This document shows positions 51,427 to 60,100 of a stretch of DNA of 64,000 nt, one piece after another. Position numbers and translations under genes: made by a program. This DNA is from Luteolibacter rhizosphaerae. GTDB taxonomy: Bacteria > Verrucomicrobiota > Verrucomicrobiia > Verrucomicrobiales > Akkermansiaceae. Below the pieces are notes generated by a model. The model was not told the DNA's origin and searched no databases. It saw nothing but the letters and a program-made list of their open reading frames with translations. The stretch is taken from positions 248,001-312,000 of the forward strand of contig NZ_JAPDDR010000004.1 of assembly GCF_025950095.1 (NCBI RefSeq), written 5' to 3'. Numbering within the stretch: position 1 is the first letter of the stretch; each line of letters begins with the position of its first letter.

Positions 51427-52872
51427 ATGTGCGGGAAACCCATCCTGATCCTCTTCGCCGGCGCTTCGCTGGTTTGTCTTACGAGCTGCAAGGATCGCAA
51501 GGAGTCGGCGAAGGAGGAGCTGAAGGAAAAGGGCTATGATCTGACCCCGGAAGCTTTCTTCCGTGCCGCGGAAAGTGATGACACCGCGATGCTGGGCGAA
51601 CTGGTGAAAGCGGGCATGGCGCTGGATACTCGGAATGCCAAGGGCGATACCGCCCTCCACGCTGCCGCCGTGGCCGGAATGAAGAAGTCGGTGGTCTATC
51701 TCCTTGAGAAAGGACTGCCGGTCGATGTCATCGGGGCGGAAGAGCGGACTCCCCTGATGGCGACGATTCTGAACGGTAATCCCGAGATGGCCCGTTACCT
51801 TCTCACCCGCAGGGCTGATCACCGGAAGAAGGACGCCAAGGGGTTCACCCCGCTCATGCTGGCCGTTACCGAGGGCAAGCCGGGGATGGTGGCGGAGCTG
51901 GCCCCCTATGATCGCGAGAATCTCGACTCAGCCTTGTTGATTGCAGCTCTGGAAGGCCGGTCCGCGGCGATCGACGAACTTACCAAGTATGGGGCCTCGA
52001 TTTATGCCCGGATGGGTGATGGTCGCACGCCACTGATGATGGCTGCGGAGAATGGCAATGTGGAGGCGGTGGAACTTCTATTGGAAATCGGGGCCAATCG
52101 TTTCTCGATGGATGACCAAGGTAGGATCGCAGCGGATCTGGCGCGCGAGGCCGGCCATGAGGAGCTGGCGCTGCGATTGGCCGAGGCTCCTGCCGAAGAG
52201 GAATTCGGCCTGGAAGAGCCAGCAGATCTGGGTACCGAGATGATGGCGCTCTTGGCAGCTGCCGATGAGAAAGCCGGGTTAACCGGGAGTGGGGAGCCAG
52301 CCTCCACAGACACCGGTGGCTCGCGCGGAGCCCAGCCTTTGGAGGGCAGTGTGCTGCAACCTGTGAAGCACACTGCGACGCCGGTTTCCGCAGGAGCTGC
52401 GACCGTTCCCTTGGTGATGCGTGCCTATCGGCAGAAGGAACTGCCGCTGCGGGTGGAATCCGTCTCCGGCGGCTCGGCCAAGGTCCGTGTTGCGGGCGGA
52501 GGTGTGGCGGAACTTGGCGAGGGAGCACGGATTCCGGGATCGAAGCTTTCGGTGGTGCGGGTGCAGCGGCGCATGCAGCAGTTGAAGGATAGCCCGGCCG
52601 GTCCGGTGGAGGTGGCGGTGATCGAGGTGGAAGACACGGCATCGGGTCGCCGCCGGGAGCTGGTTTCAGGACTCGCTCCCACCGCGCAGGATCCGGTGGC
52701 TTTGGTCGAGGACGGCTCCGGTAATCGCTTTGTGGCGCGGGCAGGCCAGAAGTTCACTTCCGCGGAGGGAGAAGAATTCACCGTCATCGACGTCCGACCC
52801 AATCAAATGGTGATTGAGAATCGTAGCAAAGCTGAGGTAATAACGGTCCCGCTCCGCGGTCCGCGGGGCTGA
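51427..52872 (+). CDS. Ankyrin-repeat lipoprotein
   Basis: A 481-residue protein with lipoprotein signal (LFAGASLVCLTSCKD, lipobox LTSC). Residues about 40-260 are ankyrin repeats (KGDTALHAAAVAGMKKSVVY, RTPLMATILNGNPEMARYLL, GRTPLMMAAENGNVEAVELL). A Gly/Ser linker (about 280-320) leads to a beta-rich C-terminal domain (RQKELPLRVESVSGGSAKVR) of unknown type. The ankyrin part should bind another envelope protein. The next gene starts 15 bp downstream, so both may be one operon. Confidence 0.82.
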   Translation: MCGKPILILFAGASLVCLTSCKDRKESAKEELKEKGYDLTPEAFFRAAESDDTAMLGELVKAGMALDTRNAKGDTALHAAAVAGMKKSVVYLLEKGLPVDVIGAEERTPLMATILNGNPEMARYLLTRRADHRKKDAKGFTPLMLAVTEGKPGMVAELAPYDRENLDSALLIAALEGRSAAIDELTKYGASIYARMGDGRTPLMMAAENGNVEAVELLLEIGANRFSMDDQGRIAADLAREAGHEELALRLAEAPAEEEFGLEEPADLGTEMMALLAAADEKAGLTGSGEPASTDTGGSRGAQPLEGSVLQPVKHTATPVSAGAATVPLVMRAYRQKELPLRVESVSGGSAKVRVAGGGVAELGEGARIPGSKLSVVRVQRRMQQLKDSPAGPVEVAVIEVEDTASGRRRELVSGLAPTAQDPVALVEDGSGNRFVARAGQKFTSAEGEEFTVIDVRPNQMVIENRSKAEVITVPLRGPRG

Positions 52873-52887
52873 GATCCATCTCCTGAC

Positions 52888-53343
52888 ATGCCCGCCAAGA
52901 CGATCGCACCGGGGAATCCGGTGAAGCAATTCTCCGTGCTGCTTCCGAACCGTGCCGGAGCCCTCGCGTCGCTGGTCAAACTCTTGCGAGCTGCGGCGAT
53001 CGAGGTGGTGGGAATTAGCGTTCAGGATTCGCGGGATGCGACGATCGCGCGGTTGGTGGTGACGGATCCTGACACCGCAGAGCACATTTTCCTCGAAAAA
53101 GGGATTCCGCACACAACTTGCGACCTGGTGGTGATTTCGTTGCGGGAGTCGGGGCCCGAGCTGCTGCCGGTATTGGATACGCTGATGGTGGCGGAGACGA
53201 ACATCGATTTCGCGTATGCGCTGATGCCGTCGCCGCAGGGGCACACCTTGCTGGCGCTGCATGTGGAGGACTACGATTTCGCGGTCGGCGTGCTGAACAG
53301 CGCGGGCTTCAAGCTCCTGTATCAGGAGGAGCTGAGCCGCTAA
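52888..53343 (+). CDS. Tandem ACT-domain protein
   Basis: A 151-residue protein of two ACT-like halves. The first (KQFSVLLPNRAGALASLVKL) has the classic NRAGALA turn, followed by IEVVGISVQDSRDATIARLV. The second (about residues 80-150) is TNIDFAYALMPSPQGHTLLA. ACT domains bind amino acids and regulate enzymes; a stand-alone pair may act as a sensor or a small subunit. Which ligand is unknown. Its stop overlaps by 4 bp the stop of the convergent gene. Confidence 0.8.
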   Translation: MPAKTIAPGNPVKQFSVLLPNRAGALASLVKLLRAAAIEVVGISVQDSRDATIARLVVTDPDTAEHIFLEKGIPHTTCDLVVISLRESGPELLPVLDTLMVAETNIDFAYALMPSPQGHTLLALHVEDYDFAVGVLNSAGFKLLYQEELSR

Positions 53344-54266
53344 CGCTTGTTGGGCAGGATCTCGTCGGCCGGCGGCTGGTCCTCGGGATTCTCCGGGGGC
53401 AGTTCGATCTCGCCTTCGGGCAGGGGTGCGAGGTCGGCGGTCTTCGCCACGGCCAGCTTGAGGTAGCGGGAGAAGGCGGCGGATTTGCTTTCGACGCCTT
53501 CCATTGCCTTGGCATGGGCCGCCTTCTGGCGCTCCAACAGACCGTGCCAGACTTGGAAGACGTCGGGGTGTTCGTCGCCACCGAAGCCGAGGGGTTTCAG
53601 CCGCTCGGGGAGGGTCTTGATCTCCTCGGTATCACGGCTGGCCGCGAGCAAGATGATGGCCTCGCCCTCGCCGCGCACGGTGATCTCATCGGTGCCGGGA
53701 GTGACCTCGGACTCCATCGGGTAGACCCAAGCACGGGCCTCGAAGGGCTTGCCCGCGGACTTGCCGGTCAGGATCAGGATCCGCCGGTCTTCCACGCGGA
53801 GCCTGGAGTCGTGCTCGGTGGGAAGCGTGACGCGGAAGCTCAATGCGCCGGGTTTGTCGGTGCGCAGATGGTTCACGATCACCTTGTCCTCACGGGAGGC
53901 GAAGGTGGTCCAGGTGAAGCCCGCGCCGCCGCGGTTGAAGGTGGTGACCACGGTGCCGTCGGTGAGATTCAGCACCCGCTTGTAGTTGGTCACCGGCTTG
54001 TCCTTGTCGCCGAGCCATTCGAGCGAGAAGTGGAACCAGGCGGGACCGCAGAAGGCATTGCCGGGAACCGCGGTGGTCGCGGGGTGCTTGCCGCCGGGCG
54101 GGTAGATCGCCATCGGCTCGATGCCGGTGCGACCCTTGACCTTGGCACGCAACTCGCCATTGCCGATCGGGAAGGCGAGCTCCGCCTTCTTGGCGGGCTG
54201 CTCGAAGACGATCTCCTCTCCCCGCGCGAGCGCGAGGGAAAGCAGGAGAAGCGGAAGCCATTTCAT
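53340..54266 (-). CDS. Exported protein resembling the GH95 N-terminal domain
   Basis: A 308-residue protein with signal peptide MKWLPLLLLSLALARG. The mature start EIVFEQPAKKAELAFPIGNG resembles the N-terminal beta-sandwich of glycoside hydrolase family 95 (alpha-fucosidase/galactosidase), where a WY(D/E)xPAxxWxEALPIGNGRLGAM motif is usual. The whole (alpha/alpha)6 catalytic barrel of that family is absent, so it is probably not an active GH95 enzyme. The C-terminal part is helical with a Pro/Glu-rich tail. It may bind carbohydrate. The upstream membrane-protein gene ends 43 bp away. Confidence 0.68.
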   Translation of the reverse strand: MKWLPLLLLSLALARGEEIVFEQPAKKAELAFPIGNGELRAKVKGRTGIEPMAIYPPGGKHPATTAVPGNAFCGPAWFHFSLEWLGDKDKPVTNYKRVLNLTDGTVVTTFNRGGAGFTWTTFASREDKVIVNHLRTDKPGALSFRVTLPTEHDSRLRVEDRRILILTGKSAGKPFEARAWVYPMESEVTPGTDEITVRGEGEAIILLAASRDTEEIKTLPERLKPLGFGGDEHPDVFQVWHGLLERQKAAHAKAMEGVESKSAAFSRYLKLAVAKTADLAPLPEGEIELPPENPEDQPPADEILPNKR

Positions 54267-54309
54267 GGCCTCCATGAACTCACGAAAGCCGGGAAATTCA
54301 AGCGCGGGC

Positions 54310-54777
54310 TCAGGACAGCGCCGCGATTGCGTATTGGCGGTGGAGCGCGCGGCGGGCCAAGCGGAGGTTGCGAACGGAGAGGGCAATCGAGGCGATCGCG
54401 GTCGCAAAGGCCAAGATCACGATCCATGTGATGAGGAAGGCCGGATCGCTTTCCTCCGAAAGCCAGTAGAGGCAGCCGGGGATGGCGGTCACGCCGAAGA
54501 GCAAGACCAGCCGCCAGGTCACCAGATGCCAGGACGGGTAGGCGGGACGCATGAGCAAAAGCCCGAGGGCGATCCATGCGGCCACGCCGGTCGCGCTCGG
54601 GACACCGGCGGCGATCAGCATGGTGGATTCGAGGAAGGACGCCCTGCCGGCCAACTCGGCCACTACCACGAAAACGAAGCCAGCGGGCAGGGCGAAAAGG
54701 GTGGCGATGATGAACATCGTGAAATGACCGATCTTCGTTCTACGGGCCAGATCGGGGTCGGGAACCGGTGAGGTCAT
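54310..54777 (-). CDS. Small four-helix membrane protein
   Basis: A 155-residue protein with four hydrophobic segments (FTMFIIATLFALPAGFVFVV, SATGVAAWIALGLLL, HLVTWRLVLLFGVTAIPGCL, LITWIVILAFATAIASIALS). No family is recognised. The ATG at 54777 is preferred. It lies 43 bp upstream of the GH95-like gene on the same strand and 172 bp from the divergent Tm-1 module. Confidence 0.62.
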   Translation of the reverse strand: MTSPVPDPDLARRTKIGHFTMFIIATLFALPAGFVFVVVAELAGRASFLESTMLIAAGVPSATGVAAWIALGLLLMRPAYPSWHLVTWRLVLLFGVTAIPGCLYWLSEESDPAFLITWIVILAFATAIASIALSVRNLRLARRALHRQYAIAALS

Positions 54778-54949
54778 GCCGCGGATCAAGCCGCGGCTGT
54801 GTGAGACTTTTAGGAACCGGATGTGAAATCCGGCGGGACTTCCGGTGAACGTGCGTGCGGGGGCATGTGCGCTGCGGATAGCTGGAAGTGGAGGGTGCAG
54901 TCGCGCCCGGCGCTAGACGCACGCGGCGCGCTTCGTCATAGACTGAGCC

Positions 54950-55819
54950 ATGCCGAACCCTTGGACAGGAAAAGGAAATCCCTACACCCGTACGGAAGTT
55001 TTGGAGCGTCTCCACGACACGCTCTCGAAAGGTCAGCCGATCATCGCCGCCGGTGCGGGCACCGGGATCAGCGCGAAGTTCATCGAGAAGGGTGGAGCGG
55101 ATCTCATCATCATCTACAATTCCGGCCGCTTCCGCATGGCCGGTCACGGCTCGACCGCGGGCCTGATGGCCTACGGCGACGCGAATGCCGTGGCGATGGA
55201 GATCGGCGAGTATGAAGTACTCCCGATCGTGGAAGAAACGCCGGTGATCTGCGGCGTGCATGCCACCGACCCGCGCCGCCGCATGTGGCACTGGCTGGGC
55301 AAGGTGAAGGACATGGGCTTCAGCGGCGTGAACAATTTCCCGACCCACTGCATCATCGACGGCAAGTTCCGCCACATCCTGGAAGAGACCGGGATGAGCG
55401 TGAAGAAGGAGTTCGAGATGGTCGCGCTGGCGCGGAAGATGGACATGTTCAGCATCGTGTATGTGGACGCACCGGAAGAAGCGAAGGCGATGGCCGAAGC
55501 GGGTGCCGACGTGATCATCGCGCACGTGGGAACCACCGTGGGTGGCTCCGTGGGCGTGGTGGAAGCGACGATGTCGCTGGAAGAAGCGGCGAAGCGCACC
55601 CAGATCATCATCGATGCCGGACGCAGCGTGCGCGACGACGTGCTCTACCTGAGCCACGGCGGCCCGATCAACACGCCGGAAGATGCGGCCTATATCAACG
55701 AGCGCACCGATGCGGTGGGCTTCGTGGGTGCATCCTCGCTGGAGCGCATGGCGGTGGAGGTTTCGCTCACCGAACTGACGCGGGAGTTCAAGTCGATCCC
55801 GGTGAAGCGGAAGCATTGA
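54950..55819 (+). CDS. TIM-barrel protein of the phosphoenolpyruvate hydrolase-like family (Tm-1 C-terminal half)
   Basis: A 289-residue TIM-barrel protein. Its motifs AGAGTGISAKFIEKGGADLI, NFPTHCIIDGKFR and HVGTTVGGSVG match the PEP-hydrolase/UPF0261-associated family. In plants the same domain forms the C-terminal half of Tm-1. The natural reaction in bacteria is unclear to me. It is directly followed, after 63 bp, by the gene for the other half of Tm-1. A 15-bp direct repeat lies in the gap. Confidence 0.9.
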   Translation: MPNPWTGKGNPYTRTEVLERLHDTLSKGQPIIAAGAGTGISAKFIEKGGADLIIIYNSGRFRMAGHGSTAGLMAYGDANAVAMEIGEYEVLPIVEETPVICGVHATDPRRRMWHWLGKVKDMGFSGVNNFPTHCIIDGKFRHILEETGMSVKKEFEMVALARKMDMFSIVYVDAPEEAKAMAEAGADVIIAHVGTTVGGSVGVVEATMSLEEAAKRTQIIIDAGRSVRDDVLYLSHGGPINTPEDAAYINERTDAVGFVGASSLERMAVEVSLTELTREFKSIPVKRKH

Positions 55820-55822
55820 GGA

Positions 55823-55859
55823 GAATGACGAATGAAGAATTCCCGAATGACGAATGAAG
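55823..55859 (+). repeat. 15-bp direct repeat between Tm-1 genes
   Basis: GAATGACGAATGAAG at 55823-55837 and 55845-55859, 22 bp apart, in the 63-bp gap between the two Tm-1-like genes. It also contains the internal unit GAATGA. No function is known. Confidence 0.7.
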
Positions 55860-55882
55860 TGTGATTCGGGAGGCTTTCTCTT

Positions 55883-57082
55883 ATGGCTACCATCGCGGTT
55901 CTCGGCACGCTGGATTCGAAAGGGGAGGAGCATGCTTACGTGGCCCGGATCATCCGGGAGCGCGGGCATGAGCCTCTGCTGATCGATGTGGGTAGCGGCG
56001 ACGAACCGCTGGTGAAGCCGGACATCACGCGGGAGGAAGTGGCTGCGGCGGCGGGGCTGGACCTCGCGCCGCTGATCGCGAAGCACGACCGCGGCGAGTG
56101 CGTGGTGGCGATGTCGCAAGCGGCCCCGGTGATGCTGGCGAAGCTGGCCGCCGAAGGCCGGATCGAGGGTGTGATCTCGCTCGGTGGCGGCGGTGGTACC
56201 GCGATCGCCACGGCGGCGATGCGCGCGCTGCCGATCGGCTTCCCGAAGCTGATGGTTTCCACGCTCGCGAGCGGCAACACGGGTCACTACCTCGGCACGA
56301 AGGACATCGTCATGATGCCGAGCATCGTCGATGTGGCCGGCTTGAACCGGCTCTCGCGCTTGATCTTCGCGAGAGCGGCGGGAGCGATCTGCGGGATGGT
56401 GGAAACCCGTGTCGACGAGAGTTCCGGCAAGCCGCTGGTGGTGGCCAGCATGTTCGGCAACACCACCGCGTGCGTGACGGAAGCGAAACGGATCATCGAG
56501 GAGGCGGGCTACGAGGTGCTCGTCTTCGCCGCGACCGGAGCCGGTGGGCGGGCCATGGAGTCACTGATCGAGAGCGGCATGGTCGCGGGTATCCTGGACA
56601 TCACCACCACGGAATGGGCGGACGAACTGGTGGGCGGATCGCTGACCGCAGGGCCCGAGCGCATGGACGCCGCCGCCAAGGCAAAGGTGCCGGTGGTGGT
56701 CGCCCCGGGCTGCCTGGACATGGTGAACTTCGGCGAGCGTGCCGCGGTTCCCGAGAAGTTCGCCGGGAGGACCTTTTACATTCACAATCCGCAGGTGACC
56801 CTGATGCGCACAACTCCTGCGGAATGCGCGGAGCTGGGCCGGATCCTAGCGGAGAAGGCCAATGCCTACACGGCTCCGGCGGCGATCCTGATCCCGCGCA
56901 AAGCGATCAGCGTGATCAGTGCGGAGGGCCAGCCCTTCCATGATGCCGCCGCCGATGAAGCATTGCGGAATGCGATCGTGGAGAACTCCCGCCAGCCGGT
57001 AGAAGAGTTCGAGCTCGAGATCAACGATCCGGCTTTTGCCCGCGCCTGTGCGGAGCGTTTGCTGAGCATGATGGGGCGCTGA
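55883..57082 (+). CDS. Tm-1-like ATP-binding protein (UPF0261, Tm-1 N-terminal half)
   Basis: A 399-residue protein starting MATIAVLGTLDSKGEEHAYV, the hallmark of Tm-1-like ATP-binding domains. Further motifs are VISLGGGGGTAIATAAMRAL and STLASGNTGHYLGTKDIVMM, and near the C-terminus HNPQVTLMRTTPAE. It is the partner of the TIM-barrel gene upstream; plant Tm-1 carries both parts in one chain. The two products probably form a complex. The reaction is not established. The giant haem protein starts 93 bp downstream. Confidence 0.93.
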   Translation: MATIAVLGTLDSKGEEHAYVARIIRERGHEPLLIDVGSGDEPLVKPDITREEVAAAAGLDLAPLIAKHDRGECVVAMSQAAPVMLAKLAAEGRIEGVISLGGGGGTAIATAAMRALPIGFPKLMVSTLASGNTGHYLGTKDIVMMPSIVDVAGLNRLSRLIFARAAGAICGMVETRVDESSGKPLVVASMFGNTTACVTEAKRIIEEAGYEVLVFAATGAGGRAMESLIESGMVAGILDITTTEWADELVGGSLTAGPERMDAAAKAKVPVVVAPGCLDMVNFGERAAVPEKFAGRTFYIHNPQVTLMRTTPAECAELGRILAEKANAYTAPAAILIPRKAISVISAEGQPFHDAAADEALRNAIVENSRQPVEEFELEINDPAFARACAERLLSMMGR

Positions 57083-57175
57083 GCGCGTTTTCGGCGGGAA
57101 GCCGTGATTTGGTGCAAGCGTGCCGCAATTTCGGTGCTGCTTTCCACGTTATCACGTTTCACTGTGATTCCTGCC

Positions 57176-60100
57176 ATGCGCTTCAAAATCCAAGGCATCC
57201 TCCTTCTCGCGTTTGCGTGCAGCCCGCTTTCCGCAGCGCCCAAGCGAATCCTCTTCCTGGCCGGGCATGATACCCATGCGTGGGGTCAGCACCGGCATGG
57301 CGCGGGCAGCCGCCTGCTCTGCGATTCGCTGAAAGAGGGCGGGGACGTGGAGGCGGAGGTCATCACCGAATGGCCCTCCGCCGAGGCGCTGGCGAAGGCG
57401 GATGCGCTGGTGATCTACGCGGATGGATGGGATGCGCATCCCGCCAATGACAAGCTGGCCGAGGTGGAGGCCTTCATGAATGCGGGCAAGGGGCTGGTGG
57501 CGCTGCACTGGGCCACGGGCATCCAAGCGGCGGACCCGGCCAGCAAGAACCAGAAGGACGACCCGCGGCGGATCAAGTGGCGGGAGCTGATGGGAGCGGA
57601 CTTCGAGGCCTACTATTCGATCAGTAATTTCTGGGAAATGAAGTCCAGCGAGCACGCCGATCACCCGGTGATGCGCGGAGTGAAGCCCTTCGCGCTCTAC
57701 GACGAGTGCTACTTCCTGCTGCGCGAGTGCGATCACGATCATGGCAAGGTGCTGCCGATGTTCCGGGTGCACCCGGCGAAGGATCTGGTGGAGCCGGGCC
57801 TGAGCCCCTACCGCGGCAATGATGCGGCACGGGCCGCAATGGAATCGGACACGACGCATTGGGATGCCTGGGCCTTTCCGCGGGCGAAGGGCGGTCGCGC
57901 CTTCGGATTCACGGGCGGACATTTCCTCTGGAACTGGGCAAACGACGAGGCACGAAAGATGGTGCTGAACGGCATCCTGTGGAGTGCGGGGGCCGAAGTG
58001 CCCGCGGAGGGCAAAGGATCCAAGACACCGGATGCGAAGCGCTTTTTAGCGGGGCAGGAGAAGGAGAATCCCGGGTGGACCGAGGAAGCGCTGCAATACC
58101 ATCTGGATCGCGCCGCGAAAGGCGAGATCGTGGAGTGGGGGAACTACTCGAACAAGCCGCTGCCCGCGCCGCCGGTCTCGCTCTTCGATGGTAAATCGCT
58201 AGAGGGTTGGGAGCTGCGACCCGGCGAGGAAAAGTGGTGGAAGGTCGAGGACGGCATGATCACCGGCGGCTCGCTGGAAGTCGAAGTGCCGCATAACACC
58301 TTCCTCGCGAGCAAGAAGCGCTACGCGAACTTCGAGCTGCGGCTGAAGGTGAAGCTGAGCAAGGGCAGCGGCTTCATGAACTCCGGGGTGCAGATCCGCA
58401 GCGTGCGGCTGCCGGATAATCCGGAGATGTCCGGCTACCAAGTGGATGCAGGCATCGATTGGTGGGGCAAGATGTACGATGAATCCCGTAGAAACAAGGT
58501 CGTCGGCGAACCGTTGGATGCCGCCGCGATCAAGGCGGCGGCGAAGGACTGGGACTGGAACGACTACGTGATCCGCTGCGAGGGCCGCCGGATCCGGAGC
58601 TGGATCAACGGCGTGCCGGCACTGGACTACACCGAGCCGGATGCGGCGATTCCGCAGGAAGGCTTGATCGGGCTCCAGACGCATGGCGGGGGGAAGCTGC
58701 TGGCGCAGTTCAAGGATATCACCATCGAGGAACTACCCGCCACACCGGGGATGCCGAAGTGGGAGGATGCCTCCAACCGTTCGCCGGAAAGTGAGATGGC
58801 TTCGTTCAAGCTGCCGGAAGGCTTCGAGGTCGAACTGGTCGCCTCCGAGAAGGAGGGCGTGGGGAAGCCGATCACGATGGCTTGGGACCATGCGGGGCGG
58901 ATGTGGACGATGACGGCGCTGGAGTATCCGGTGGATGCGAACGAGAGCCAAGCCGCGGCCGAGGCCCTGTATGAGGAAGGTGGGAAGGACAAGGTGCTGG
59001 TCTTCGACGAACCCTGGAAAGCCGGGCCGCAGACGCCGCGGGTATTCGCGGACAAGCTGGCGATCCCGCTGGGGATCCTGCCGTGGAAGGATGGCGTGCT
59101 GGTGCAGCACGGCACGGAGATCCGCCGCTATGTCGACGAGGACAAGGACGGCAAGGCGGACAAGCACGAGGTGGTGCTGAAGGGCTTCGGGATCCAGGAC
59201 TCCCACCTCTTCCCGCATCAATTCGAGCGCAGTCCGGGCGGCTGGTTCTATCTCGCGCAGGGGCTCTTCAATTACTCCAAGGTAGTGCGGCCGGATGGCT
59301 CGGCCTTCAGCAGCGGCGAGACCGAGGTGCCGCTGAACCAATGCAAGCTGGCGCGGGCCAAGCTGGATGGCTCGGACTTCGGTCTGCTCACGGCAGGGCC
59401 GAACAACATCTGGGGCTTCGCGATCGGGAAGGATGGTCGCGAGTTCCTGCAGGAGGCGAACGACCTCGGGCATCCGGTCTCGGAGTTCATCGATGGCAGC
59501 CACTACCCGACCGGATCGCCGGAGAAGCTGAAGCCCTATGCGCCGCAGGTGCCTGCCAGCACGCCGGGGCAACCGATGGGAGGCACGGGCCTAAGCGGCC
59601 TGATTCTGGCGGACGATACGGACAGCGCCTTCGCCGCGAAATGGCCGGGGCAGCGGGTCTTCTACATCGCCAACCCGATCACCAACCGGATCCAGATCGT
59701 CACGCTGGTAGAGAACGAGAAGGGCGAGCCGGTCTATAAGAAGCAGGAGGACTTCCTAGTTTCCACGGACGATTGGTTCCGGCCGGTATCGATCCAATTC
59801 GGACCGGACGGCTGCCTCTACATCGCGGATTGGTACAACAAGATCATCTCACACAACGAGGTGCCGCGGAATCATCCGGAGCGCGACAAGACGCGGGGCC
59901 GGATCTGGCGGGTGAAGGCGAAGGGCTTCCAAGCGGAGCCGGCGCCGGACCTGACCAAGCTGCCTTCCGACAAGTTGCTGGGGCTGCTCGGCGCGCCTAA
60001 CAACCGGATCGGACGGATGGCTTGGGAAGAGATCGGGGATCGTGCGGAAGCGGGCCTGCTGCCGCAACTGAGTGCGATTGCGACGGACGAAGCGCAGCCG

